Assembly: GCF_001695575.1 (NCBI RefSeq)
Contig: NZ_LUAX01000008.1
Span: 124,001-188,000, forward strand
Source of the DNA: Vibrio europaeus
Lineage (GTDB): Bacteria > Pseudomonadota > Gammaproteobacteria > Enterobacterales > Vibrionaceae
Direction of reading: 5' to 3'
DNA length: 64,000 nucleotides
The position numbers were made by a program, and so were the translations under genes. The notes beneath the pieces were generated by a model. That model saw only the letters and a program-made list of their open reading frames with translations. It was not told the origin of the DNA and did no database searches. Below, piece after piece: positions 8,889 to 16,961 of this stretch. Numbering within the stretch: the stretch's first letter is position 1; every line of letters starts with the position of its first letter.

Positions 8889-10043
8889 TCACCACCCCAG
8901 GATTCTGGTCCACACTTCGTAGGTGGCCTTTTGCGCATCAAACACATGGTAATGAGTGTGCATCGCTGTTGTCGCGCACGCATGATTGGGCAATACATGT
9001 AACCGAGAGCCAATGGGAAATGCCTCGAAATCGATACCGTCTCGGCCCTCAGTTTCAATGATCCCATGCTCCTGATTAACAATAGACACACGAAGATCCT
9101 TGAATAGAGTACCTGCGCCATCGGTGATCAGACCAAACCCACACTCGCTCGTTTGGCTATCGATGCCACGATCGCTCGAGAGCGCCATCCAGCCCGCATC
9201 GATAATCAGCCACCCCCTCTCAACATTGTGTCCAATCACCGTCGTTACAACACCGATCGCAATGTCATCGATGTCACAAAGACCCATTCTGTGCATGACC
9301 AGATCAAACACGCCATAGACACCCGCTCTAACTTCTGTAATCCCCGCTAAGTCACGGTAACTATGTGCCGTCGGTGTTGAACCAACGCTGACAATATCGC
9401 ATGGAATGTTTATCGAACGAAGATGCTGAGCCGCGTCAAGGGCGGCCTTTACTTCTGCAGAGGCGGCACGGCGCAATGAATGAGAATTTTGACAATGATA
9501 CGCTTCCCCCGCGTGGGTCAGTACCCCTTGGAAATGCGCATCCCCAGTATGAAGCTGCTGAGCAATGTGAAGCAGCAGCGGATCGTCAGGCCTAACACCA
9601 GCCCGATGTCCATCACAGTCGATCTCGACCAACGCCGAAATTGAGCATTGGTGACGAGAGCAGAATTCGTTCAAGCTTTCGGCTTGCGTCAAAGAGTCGA
9701 GCAACACGCTAATCCTGATCCCTTTGCTCATCAGTCGATGCACTCTCGCAAGCTTTGTTACTGAAATGCCAACGGCATAAATTATGTTTCGGTATCCTTC
9801 ATCGGCCAGCACTTCTGCTTCTTTAAGCGTGGACACAGTGATAGGAGCGCTCTTATTGGGCAGTATGTGGGGTGCCGCTTCGAGAGACCGCAACGTTTTG
9901 AAATGCGGTCGCAAATTGACACCTAGGCTTTCTATATTCTGACGCATGCTCGTCAAGTTACGAACGAGTATAGGTTTATTCACTACGAGGCACGGAGTTT
10001 CAAGTGCCTCGTAGCTGGGACGCTGAGTTGAATTGAATAACAT
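8889..10043 (-). CDS. D-threonine aldolase / D-serine dehydratase-like (DSD1 family) PLP enzyme
   Basis: 384 residues from ATG 10043; an in-frame ATG at 10076 would add 11. Fold type III (alanine racemase barrel): PLP lysine in LRPHFKTLRS near residue 49, ALVEIDCDGHRAGV, SVGSTPTA, and near the C-terminus LPNHACATTAM, whose His and Cys match the zinc-binding pair of DSD1 and D-threonine aldolase enzymes. The family cleaves D-beta-hydroxy amino acids or dehydrates D-serine and D-threo-3-hydroxyaspartate. The first gene of its transcription unit, facing a divergent LysR gene, with the OCD-family gene one base downstream. Together with the SHMT-like gene it makes a second beta-hydroxy-amino-acid enzyme in the region. 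Exact substrate unknown. Confidence 0.85.
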   Translation of the reverse strand: MLFNSTQRPSYEALETPCLVVNKPILVRNLTSMRQNIESLGVNLRPHFKTLRSLEAAPHILPNKSAPITVSTLKEAEVLADEGYRNIIYAVGISVTKLARVHRLMSKGIRISVLLDSLTQAESLNEFCSRHQCSISALVEIDCDGHRAGVRPDDPLLLHIAQQLHTGDAHFQGVLTHAGEAYHCQNSHSLRRAASAEVKAALDAAQHLRSINIPCDIVSVGSTPTAHSYRDLAGITEVRAGVYGVFDLVMHRMGLCDIDDIAIGVVTTVIGHNVERGWLIIDAGWMALSSDRGIDSQTSECGFGLITDGAGTLFKDLRVSIVNQEHGIIETEGRDGIDFEAFPIGSRLHVLPNHACATTAMHTHYHVFDAQKATYEVWTRILGW

Positions 10044-10116
10044 AATGACTGACCTAGTGCTTTTCCAGTTGAACATCCGTTTGATGATGAGTGGGCATCA
10101 AATCGGTTAACGGCTT

Positions 10117-10179
10117 CCTAGTATCTCTAGGTTAGATTTTGTTTTATATTAATAAAAATTAACTTAGCCATTAGGTTAA
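10117..10179. promoter_or_regulatory. Probable LysR-type operator between divergent genes
   Basis: Two inverted repeats lie in the 142-base gap between the DSD1-like gene and the LysR gene. CCTAG-N5-CTAGG is at 10117-10131. TTAAC-N11-GTTAA is at 10159-10179, ends seven bases before the LysR start codon, and has the T-N11-A form typical of LysR-type binding sites. Autoregulation plus control of the DSD1/OCD pair is the expected arrangement. The sites are read directly; the binding is inference. Confidence 0.5.
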
Positions 10180-10185
10180 AACCAA

Positions 10186-11112
10186 ATGATCACAAGCGAA
10201 GACCTTCGATTCATTGCAACCATAGCAACTCATCGAACACTCGCCAGTGCCGCTCGAACTTTAAACATCACCCCGCCATCAGTGACGCTGAGGCTGCAGC
10301 ACATCGAAAAAAAACTCTCAGTCCCCATACTTCAGCGCCCATCGCGAGTGGTCAGCTTAACGGAAGAAGGGCAACTGCTATTAAAAAAAGGCCTAACGAT
10401 TTTGCGTGCTCTGGATGAACTGCAGGAACAACTGGATGAGCGAAAAGGACAGATTTGCGGGAAACTTAGTGTCTTAGCGCCCCTTGGGTTCGGCAACGAT
10501 TACGTCGCTCCCCTTTTAGGTCGATATAAACAAATGCACCCAACGCTCGATATCGAACTCGAGCTTTCTGATCACCCAGAGTGGTCATCCCATCACAAAT
10601 GGGACGTCATCATATATATTGGAACATTAAACAACTCATCATTGAGAATGGTCACTTTAGCGGCCAACCAACGTTTTATCTGCGCCTCACCACAATACGT
10701 TCAAGAAATGGGTCGACCAGAGACCCCATTCGATCTCTTACAACACCGTTGTATCGCATTAAGAGAAAATAACGAAGATGTGGCACTGTGGCCCTTTACC
10801 GATATGGCAAACGACCGTGAGCAGGTGATTAGAATCAATCCCAGTCTTGCGAGTAATGAAGGACGAGTGATCAAAGAATGGGCGTTAGCAGGGTTAGGTA
10901 TCATCATGCGCTCTGAGTGGGACGTTCAACCACAAATTGACAGTGGTCAGCTCGTGCGGCTTTTGCCTGACTACGCGTTACCCGATGCAAACATTGTTGC
11001 ACTGGTGGGCAGCGCGAAACAAGAACGCTCAGCTCGAATCGCGGGGTTTCTATCACTGTTAAAGACACAGTTATCAAGCGTTCCTTGGCAACCACTCAAT
11101 AAGGATGCTTAG
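10186..11112 (+). CDS. LysR-family transcriptional regulator
   Basis: 308 residues. Residues 1-60 form the winged helix-turn-helix (FIATIATHRTLASAARTLNITPPSVTLRLQHIEKKL), followed by a linker and a periplasmic-binding-protein-like effector domain ending around residue 295. Divergent from the DSD1-like/OCD-family pair with shared operators between, so these are its probable targets; the nearby ATP-grasp operon may be too. The effector is likely an amino acid or hydroxy amino acid, but this cannot be read from sequence. Convergent with the next gene, 46 bases apart. Confidence 0.9.
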   Translation: MITSEDLRFIATIATHRTLASAARTLNITPPSVTLRLQHIEKKLSVPILQRPSRVVSLTEEGQLLLKKGLTILRALDELQEQLDERKGQICGKLSVLAPLGFGNDYVAPLLGRYKQMHPTLDIELELSDHPEWSSHHKWDVIIYIGTLNNSSLRMVTLAANQRFICASPQYVQEMGRPETPFDLLQHRCIALRENNEDVALWPFTDMANDREQVIRINPSLASNEGRVIKEWALAGLGIIMRSEWDVQPQIDSGQLVRLLPDYALPDANIVALVGSAKQERSARIAGFLSLLKTQLSSVPWQPLNKDA

Positions 11113-11158
11113 CCGTTTTTTTGCATGGCTTCTCCATCGGTTTGGCTAACTACACAGC

Positions 11159-11773
11159 TCATTGAGCAGAAGTCACCGCACTTGAAGCCTCCAATACTGG
11201 ATGCAACAGAATATGGGCTTGGTGCTGTTCAGCCTGCCACTCTTTCATCTCGGCACGAAATTGGCCGTGCTGCTCGATATGCGGCAATAACTCTGACGCT
11301 TGCTCTGACTGGATCAACACGGAGAGCGGTGCGACTTGTTGGTCGGTGTTATCGAAACAGTGCTCGAGATGTTCTTCTAACATGTAGAGTACCCCAGGTT
11401 CAATGGGCGCCTCTTTATCGAACAAGCGCGATTCGACATTCAACTCGTCATAAAGATAAACCAACAACGAATAGAGGCTTTCTGCCCCAGCCAGTTTGGT
11501 TTGATTGGATTTGGTGTTCAGCAGATAAAGCTTTTGTTCCAAATTGCCACTTTTGGATCGCGCCACCTGGATCATCATACGAATGTCTTTTTTCACATTG
11601 GCCAGCGTTCGCTGTTTGAGCTTAGGCTTGAGAAATCGCACTAAAATTTCGTTGCGGGTACTCACTGGCACATGGCGATCGGATTGAGCCACCTGATCCA
11701 GCAGGTGAAGCAACGCATGGCAGATCAAAGTGTGCAGGTTTTCGTAGTATTCAAAATCTTTTTTAATTTGCAT
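11159..11773 (-). CDS. Hypothetical protein, helical
   Basis: 204 residues from ATG 11773 (the frame extends upstream to 11905, but those 44 residues look non-coding). Not recognised. Mostly predicted-helical, rich in Leu, Gln and His, with no signal peptide or membrane segment. A basic stretch near residue 50 (RFLKPKLKQRTLANVKKDIRMM) could bind nucleic acid. Upstream neighbours on the same strand are the PhyH-like and DUF1353 genes, but a gap of about 200 bases separates them. No function proposed. Confidence 0.55.
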   Translation of the reverse strand: MQIKKDFEYYENLHTLICHALLHLLDQVAQSDRHVPVSTRNEILVRFLKPKLKQRTLANVKKDIRMMIQVARSKSGNLEQKLYLLNTKSNQTKLAGAESLYSLLVYLYDELNVESRLFDKEAPIEPGVLYMLEEHLEHCFDNTDQQVAPLSVLIQSEQASELLPHIEQHGQFRAEMKEWQAEQHQAHILLHPVLEASSAVTSAQ

Positions 11774-11970
11774 GTCTGTACTGGCAAATAAACGACAATG
11801 GGATTCGATGCGCCTAGGATACGACTTACCTACCCAGAACGCGAGTGACAAGGTGGCATTTGTGCTGGAATTCTCGTTCCTTATGCATGCCGTGCAACGT
11901 GTCATGCGCTTTTCAGTCCCTCGTAACTGTCAGTAAGTGCTCACAAAAAGGAATAGTGCGCCTTAACGAA

Positions 11971-12993
11971 TTAGGTAGGTGGCGCTGCACGGACGCTTCG
12001 ATACCGGTTGGCCCCCCGAGAACGATCCTCACCGCACAACAACAAGTTTTCGTGATGAGTGATATCATGCAGCTCCTCATCCACCAAATCGCCACAAAAC
12101 CGTTCGGGATAAATGAGGGTCTCACTGCGGGTGACTCGCCAGTGCAATGCGTAGCGACTGGACCAATTTCGGTTGGGTAAGAACCCATGCAAGAGCCGCT
12201 CATTAAAAAGCACAAACTCCCCCTTTTTCATCGGCAAGACGACCGTTTCGGTGGTCGTCTCCGGCACCCCCCAGACGGTTTTGGCTTGGTACTTCGCCAT
12301 TTCAGCTTCCACATAATGTATGACCGTCCGATATGTATCGATCCCGACATCGTAGCTTTCAAACAACCGAGAGGTATCCACGTTTGGCACGAGGTTACCG
12401 AGTTGCGCTCGCTGTAAAATCGCATCGACGTTTCTGCATCCCGCAAACGGATTTTGCCATTGTGCGGCGCTCGGTAACGGTACCCAGACTTGTCGATGAC
12501 GGCAAAACAGTGATCGCCGCATAAGCTTGAGGGGCGCGTCATCCGCGGTGACATCATCCAACGCCAGCCAGACCGAGACATTATTGTCCCGACGAGCTTG
12601 CCCTCTCATGGGCTTTAAGCAAGGTTTCGGTTCACCAATCGCTTTCCAATCTCCGCCTCCCCAATCTTGAAACCACCCTGTACTGCTGCCCCCACCGGAA
12701 ACATGATCAAGGTAAGATCGCCACAACAACAAGTCTTCCCCAAGCAATTGGCGAAGCGTCTGTACCACCACGGGATGCGTCATTAACGCCGCCAGTTGAG
12801 GCAACACCAAGTGCCAATCGCGCACACTGTATCGCCCATAAATGGGATGCTCCGGAGCGTGGGTGACAATGTCACTCAGCGACACTCGAATTTGGTCAAG
12901 GCCATGTTCATCGACGTAACATGGCAAAGGTCCCAAGTAGCCATCCCGTTGAAACGCGACACGTTGTTCGGGTGTAAGGCCATTCACGCTCAT
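11971..12993 (-). CDS. Phytanoyl-CoA dioxygenase (PhyH)-like protein with altered metal site
   Basis: 340 residues with a cupin-like PhyH layout: an N-terminal QRDGYLGPLP segment, STGWFQDW near residue 108, VSVWLALDDVTADDAPLKLM, and a C-terminal ERLLHGFLPNRNWSSRYALHWR carrying the distal His and the 2-oxoglutarate-binding Arg. In active family members the first motif is WHQD, giving the Fe(II) ligands His-x-Asp. Here it reads WFQD, so the first His is Phe. That may mean a pseudoenzyme, an unusual metal site or a different reaction. Start ATG overlaps the DUF1353 stop (ATGA), so the two are co-translated. Natural-product PhyH enzymes hydroxylate amino acids, but it is not contiguous with the ligase operon. 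Confidence 0.75.
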   Translation of the reverse strand: MSVNGLTPEQRVAFQRDGYLGPLPCYVDEHGLDQIRVSLSDIVTHAPEHPIYGRYSVRDWHLVLPQLAALMTHPVVVQTLRQLLGEDLLLWRSYLDHVSGGGSSTGWFQDWGGGDWKAIGEPKPCLKPMRGQARRDNNVSVWLALDDVTADDAPLKLMRRSLFCRHRQVWVPLPSAAQWQNPFAGCRNVDAILQRAQLGNLVPNVDTSRLFESYDVGIDTYRTVIHYVEAEMAKYQAKTVWGVPETTTETVVLPMKKGEFVLFNERLLHGFLPNRNWSSRYALHWRVTRSETLIYPERFCGDLVDEELHDITHHENLLLCGEDRSRGANRYRSVRAAPPT

Positions 12994-13496
12994 CGGGACT
13001 CCCGATCAATCACGACCAAGGCTTTAGGCAATAAGGGTTCCGCGACAGTTCGGCGACAGCGGCGCCAAACAACCCCGCCAAAGAGTGCAAGTCCCCCCCA
13101 AACCAATCCGTGGATCAGCGCCATCCCATTAGCTTCTCGCCCAACTTGATAAAAAAGCCGATCCCAATGTTTTTTTCCCGCGCCTTCGTCGGCTTTCACA
13201 ATGTGGTGAGCGTCATCGAGTGCCCAAATATAGTCGTAGCGGTAAGCAAAATCATGAACAATCCCCGGAACCAACAGCAGTCCAGTCGGCGATAGTCCCC
13301 TCCACAGACCCCGCGGAAAGGAGGCCCCATCAAACACAAAACCGCTCGGGATAACGAATACGCGTCCTTGATGACAATAGCGCCAATCTTCTGCCAACTG
13401 CCACGAACGTACGGCCGTGCACCAACGAAGCCACTGACGCCAGAAAGGTAACCCTTGAGTGGGGAGACGGATGGGAATCAGAACAGGCATGATCAT
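12990..13496 (-). CDS. DUF1353 family protein
   Basis: 168 residues. The family pattern is clear: WQLAEDWRYCHQGRVF, then IPSGFVFDGASFPRGLW, and later PGIVHDFAYRYDYIWALDDAHHI. DUF1353 proteins are small, common in phages and bacteria, and have no established function; the conserved His and Asp residues suggest a metal-dependent activity. A hydrophobic segment near residues 125-142 (MALIHGLVWGGLALFGGVVW) could anchor the C-terminus in the membrane. Start ATG 13496 with GGAAAG upstream. It overlaps the PhyH-like gene downstream and follows a secreted hypothetical by 20 bases. Confidence 0.75.
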   Translation of the reverse strand: MIMPVLIPIRLPTQGLPFWRQWLRWCTAVRSWQLAEDWRYCHQGRVFVIPSGFVFDGASFPRGLWRGLSPTGLLLVPGIVHDFAYRYDYIWALDDAHHIVKADEGAGKKHWDRLFYQVGREANGMALIHGLVWGGLALFGGVVWRRCRRTVAEPLLPKALVVIDRESR

Positions 13497-13516
13497 GATC
13501 TTTCCTTATGACTGCG

Positions 13517-14044
13517 CTACGGACGCACCAGCCAAGCGCGTTGATGGGATTGATGGCGTTTCACCGCATCGAAAAAGGCCTCCTCGACAAACGACAAAAA
13601 CACCTGATGTCGTTTTGGTGCAGTGAGCAGCAAGATGCGCGTTTCCCCTGAGTGAAATGCTTTCGCTGGTGGGGTAACGTGTGAAGGTAAATGGGGTTCT
13701 GCTGAGTAGTGTCGGCCCAATTGGTCCGCTAAACGCTCGAATTGCCCTTGATCGGTCATGACACATAACAGTGCCACCAAACGATCTGCTCGACCAAACA
13801 CAAGATTAATTTCCGCCAACCCATCATTGACCAAAATTGTGGGTGGGCGAAGGGTGTCAATTGGCAGGCGATAGATTGGGCCATGTGTATAGCGATCCAC
13901 ATTCGCAAACGTAGCGGTAGGGTAAAGTTTGAGCATGGTTTGCACCGTTGAAGTACCGAGGGTCAGCCTAAACACCGTCACCGAGGCCAGCGCGGAGTGA
14001 TGAATCAGCGTAGCCATGATCCCGATTATCAACGCGTATTTCAT
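13517..14044 (-). CDS. Hypothetical exported protein
   Basis: 175 residues starting with a probable signal peptide (MKYALIIGIMATLIHHSALA, cleavage after ALA). GGAGGGAG stands at good spacing before the ATG. The mature part has no family I recognise; it holds a GxSTVQTMLKLYP segment reminiscent of small periplasmic proteins that track a quantity such as a precursor level, but this is weak. First gene of a probable three-gene unit with DUF1353 and PhyH-like genes. Confidence 0.6.
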   Translation of the reverse strand: MKYALIIGIMATLIHHSALASVTVFRLTLGTSTVQTMLKLYPTATFANVDRYTHGPIYRLPIDTLRPPTILVNDGLAEINLVFGRADRLVALLCVMTDQGQFERLADQLGRHYSAEPHLPSHVTPPAKAFHSGETRILLLTAPKRHQVFLSFVEEAFFDAVKRHQSHQRAWLVRP

Positions 14045-14318
14045 GCTCCCTCCGAACTAACGTCATCTGATAACCTGACTATATGGCTTCTTTTTCAGTG
14101 ACTGAAGGTTAATAAATTTAAATAAAGCTTTTGGAGAGAGTGAATCGCGTGGCATTCGAAGCGTCGACAACTCAAGGTTACATTTAACGTTTATTAATCA
14201 TTAACAGCGCTTTCACCAATAACAATCACATATACAATCGAGAGCATATTTACGCCGACTACTGATCCCGAGCGATTCATAGGGTGGCCGCTTCATCAAC
14301 TCAAACCAGAGAAAGATC
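14045..14318. other. Divergent intergenic region, no gene
   Basis: Gap of 274 bases between the exported hypothetical protein (minus) and the 190-residue hypothetical (plus). AT-rich in 14,100-14,240. It should carry promoters for both directions; I see no clear boxes or repeats. Confidence 0.3.
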
Positions 14319-14891
14319 ATGGACACTAATGCGATATTCGATTGTTTAGCACTGACCTTTGAACGAGACTTTGAGCGCATCTTTGTTCGTCCCAATTGTC
14401 ATTTTGAACGCGGGCATCAACGGATCCACTTTTCCACCCCGTTGGATCTGCGTTATTTGGTTTCACCAGCACCACTGCGACGAGAAAGTTTAACCGATTA
14501 CGAATGTACTCGGTTGCAAATGGCAGCGGTCCGATTTGTGTGTGGTTACTTTGATCAATTGATTTACCAACGCTCCTACTGTCCTGCAATTGATAGCCAA
14601 TACCAGTTGAAAGAAAGTCACTATGTAAAACGTTCTTCTTTGCTTGTACGTGACGTGAATGCGATGACTGTGGATTTGTCTGTCAGCACTAGAGCTTGTG
14701 GTCAGGAGAAACAGCAAGTCACGTTGGACTGTTATGGAGACATCAACGGCCAACATTGGTTTTTCTCACGTTTGGTATTCTTTGGTCACGCAGAGCCGCG
14801 ATTGGGGATCTACCCATTATCGCTTCTCAAGGCCAAAACACAGCGTCACTTCTTCACTCATGATGGTATCCCTGAAATCAAAATGTTCTAG
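14319..14891 (+). CDS. Hypothetical protein next to the origin
   Basis: 190 residues, ATG 14319 preceded by AGAAAGATC. Not recognised. Soluble by appearance, with many aromatic and Arg residues, and no signal peptide. Its position between the divergent region and the iteron origin, reading toward rep, is like accessory genes of plasmid replication regions, but nothing in the protein shows a DNA-binding motif. Confidence 0.6.
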   Translation: MDTNAIFDCLALTFERDFERIFVRPNCHFERGHQRIHFSTPLDLRYLVSPAPLRRESLTDYECTRLQMAAVRFVCGYFDQLIYQRSYCPAIDSQYQLKESHYVKRSSLLVRDVNAMTVDLSVSTRACGQEKQQVTLDCYGDINGQHWFFSRLVFFGHAEPRLGIYPLSLLKAKTQRHFFTHDGIPEIKMF

Positions 14892-15278
14892 TGAAGTGAG
14901 GCGCTTGCTTTTATGACATGGTCACTTAAAACAGGTGTGGTGTTTAATAGACTCGATGGTGGGTAAAAGCAGTAATAACACGTTATGTAAGTGTGTACTT
15001 ACATTCATTATGATAATTAATAACTAAGACTTGTCTAAAAAACAATCGGATCTTCCTACATGATAGAGTGATCAGTACAAAAAAATGTGTGATATTGCTA
15101 TATCGCACAAAAAAGTTTGCTTAAAACGCCCATTCCGACGTGTATTTTTGTCGAATAAATATTTAAGTGTTTGAAATTATTAATGTTAGTTAGGACGACA
15201 TAAAAATGATCATAGACCCTTCTATTATGATGTGGTTCAAGTCGATGTCTCAAATCAACCGGTTAGCCCGTTATTCAC

Positions 15279-15287
15279 TTATCCACA
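15279..15287 (+). promoter_or_regulatory. DnaA box
   Basis: Perfect TTATCCACA, the strong DnaA consensus, between the two AT-rich blocks and about 125 bases before the phased iterons. This is the usual place for DnaA to help Rep open an iteron origin. Confidence 0.75.
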
Positions 15288-15686
15288 ATCACTATAAGAT
15301 CTATTGTTTCTATTAAGTACTATCTAAACTATTAGACTATTGATCTATATAACTATAGAGCATTTAAGTGATTGAAATTAAATGGTTTTTAGAGAAATAT
15401 AGATCAGAAAAGTTTGCACCTTGATCAAATAAGTTTGCTTTAGGATCATATAAGTTTGCTTTGTGATCATTTTTGTTTGCTTACCTGACAAATAAGTTTG
15501 CTTATGACGACAGAAAAGTTTGCTTAATGATCATTTACTTGTCAAAAACAGAACAAAAAAGTTTGCTTATTTGAACGGCGCACAAAAAATTGTGACACAA
15601 GCAAACAAAATTGTCGTTAATACTGCCTAATCACACATATTTGTTTGCTAACTGGTTAAAATGTGTCATCCTACACTGCATGTAAA

Positions 15687-15719
15687 ACAAAAAAGTTTGC
15701 CTGAGCAAACAAAACTGTC
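15687..15719. promoter_or_regulatory. Inverted iteron pair, probable rep operator
   Basis: A direct iteron (AAAAAAGTTTGCC) and an inverted one (GCAAACAAAACTGTC) face each other, ending four bases before the ATG I assign to rep. In iteron plasmids, initiator dimers bind such inverted copies and repress their own gene, while monomers bind the direct copies in the origin. Autorepression is inferred from this layout. Confidence 0.7.
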
Positions 15720-15723
15720 CGGT

Positions 15724-16791
15724 ATGAGTACGAACCCTAAGAACTTACCGAAGCACATCAAGAAAGGCCATGAATTGGTTTTCTCTCAGCAGGATCTGAC
15801 TGCTCGTGAGGCAAACTTGTTTGGTCTGATGGTGGCGAACATGAAACCTGAAGATTGGGACAATCAAGGCAAGACACCTGAATACCGATTTACGGCGTCT
15901 CAATTGTCCGAGTGGTTGGGATTAAACAATCGTGCGATTGGCTCTCAGTTAAAGCAGGTCGTCAGCCGTTTGGCATCACGAAAGATAGGGATCATTATTG
16001 AGAAGCAAGGCGACACGGAATTTGAGTTCACGCCTTTATTCAAAAAGGCGACGTACAAAGATCGTGTCCTGACTTTGATCCCCAATGATGCGCTATCAAA
16101 AGAGTACATCGAGTACAATCAAGGTTTCTCTTTGATCAACACCAAAAGTTTTTTGGGACTCAAGCGTGAGTACACCAAGCGTCTGTATGAGATCTTGTCA
16201 CGCTTTAAAACGGATGGAACCAACTTAAAGCCGATCGAGATCGATGATTTGAGGGCCTTCATGGGTTTGCTCAATGAAGACGGTTCTCTCAAGGCCAATA
16301 AAAGCTCCTTTAAGAACACCAGCGTATTTTTGTCGCGGTGCATCAAGGAGAGTATTGAAGAGTTAAGTGAAGATCCCAAGACCAGTAAAGAGATTTTGTT
16401 CTTGGAATCAGAAGACGGTTTGGGGATCCGTCTGCACAAGCATGGCCGTAACATTCACGCGGTCGAGTTCTTGTATCGTTGGATAAACAGCGCTAACCCC
16501 GCGCAAAAGCTGCATTTTGAGGACGCCAAACGCAATATTACCCGGTTGGAGACCAAGCGTTTAACCACGGATGAGCCGTTGACAACAGAAGAGCTGGAGC
16601 TGCTGTCTTACTCGTATCGTTCAATCGATGAAGACGATAAAGCGGCATTTGTTGACCAAGCGCTAATGAGTCGTCAAAGCAGTGGCAATGGCGACGTAAC
16701 GCCTGAACTGGTCGACGGTGACGACGACGACAAGTCTTTCCTCGATAAATTGGCGGAGCTGGAGCGTATTAACGGCGCTAAAGGTTATTGA
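15724..16791 (+). CDS. repB: Replication initiator, Rep_3 (RepB) family
   Basis: 355 residues from ATG 15724. The frame is open back to 15661, but those 21 residues would be encoded by the operator iterons, so the later ATG is preferred. Rep_3 layout: N-terminal winged helix beginning HELVFSQQDLTAREANLFGLMVANM, a second winged helix around residues 130-240 (NTKSFLGLKREYTKRLYEILSRF), then a charged C-terminal tail rich in Asp. It should bind the iterons at 15,100-15,720 and open the origin. Flanked on both sides by inverted iteron pairs and followed by parA and parB. Shorter than and unlike RctB of Vibrio chromosome 2, so the replicon is a plasmid rather than that chromosome. Confidence 0.88.
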   Translation: MSTNPKNLPKHIKKGHELVFSQQDLTAREANLFGLMVANMKPEDWDNQGKTPEYRFTASQLSEWLGLNNRAIGSQLKQVVSRLASRKIGIIIEKQGDTEFEFTPLFKKATYKDRVLTLIPNDALSKEYIEYNQGFSLINTKSFLGLKREYTKRLYEILSRFKTDGTNLKPIEIDDLRAFMGLLNEDGSLKANKSSFKNTSVFLSRCIKESIEELSEDPKTSKEILFLESEDGLGIRLHKHGRNIHAVEFLYRWINSANPAQKLHFEDAKRNITRLETKRLTTDEPLTTEELELLSYSYRSIDEDDKAAFVDQALMSRQSSGNGDVTPELVDGDDDDKSFLDKLAELERINGAKGY

Positions 16792-16802
16792 TCCAATATC
16801 AC

Positions 16803-16842
16803 ACAAGAAAGTTTGCTTTGAGGGTTCAAGCAAACTTTTCTG
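16803..16842. promoter_or_regulatory. Inverted iteron pair before parA
   Basis: CAAGAAAGTTTGCTTTG followed by AAGCAAACTTTTCTG in reverse orientation, in the 170-base gap between rep and parA. It matches the operator before rep, so Rep may also control parAB, linking copy number to partition; it could also be an incompatibility site. Confidence 0.6.
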
Positions 16843-16961
16843 TCGACTATCTCTCCCCTACTCCGCGAAAACGACAATATATTTAGGTATTCCATCATTT
16901 TTTGTTGTGTGAAATGAAAAATAGAGGATATACTAAATCCAGAAACTTGGTGGAGATAGAA

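Larger units (their letters stand above)
14892..15723 (+). other. Replication origin with phased iterons
   Basis: No gene; AT-rich. Copies of a motif near AAAAGTTTGCTT occur with their GTTTGC cores at 15115, 15412, 15433, 15454, 15475, 15496, 15518, 15561, 15643 and 15695, plus inverted copies at about 15599 and 15704. The six cores from 15412 to 15518 are spaced 21, 21, 21, 21 and 22 bases, that is two helical turns, so they lie on one DNA face. GATC stands exactly 10 bases before the core in four of them, and again at 15529 in a degenerate copy that keeps the phase. AT-rich blocks at 15121-15240 and 15290-15400 could be the unwinding element. The arrangement is that of an iteron-controlled theta origin read by the adjacent Rep_3 protein. 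Confidence 0.9.

Noticed and set aside
15661..16791. rctB, i.e. a Vibrio chromosome 2 origin
   Set aside because: The initiator is about 355 residues with Rep_3 features; RctB is much longer and its iterons differ.
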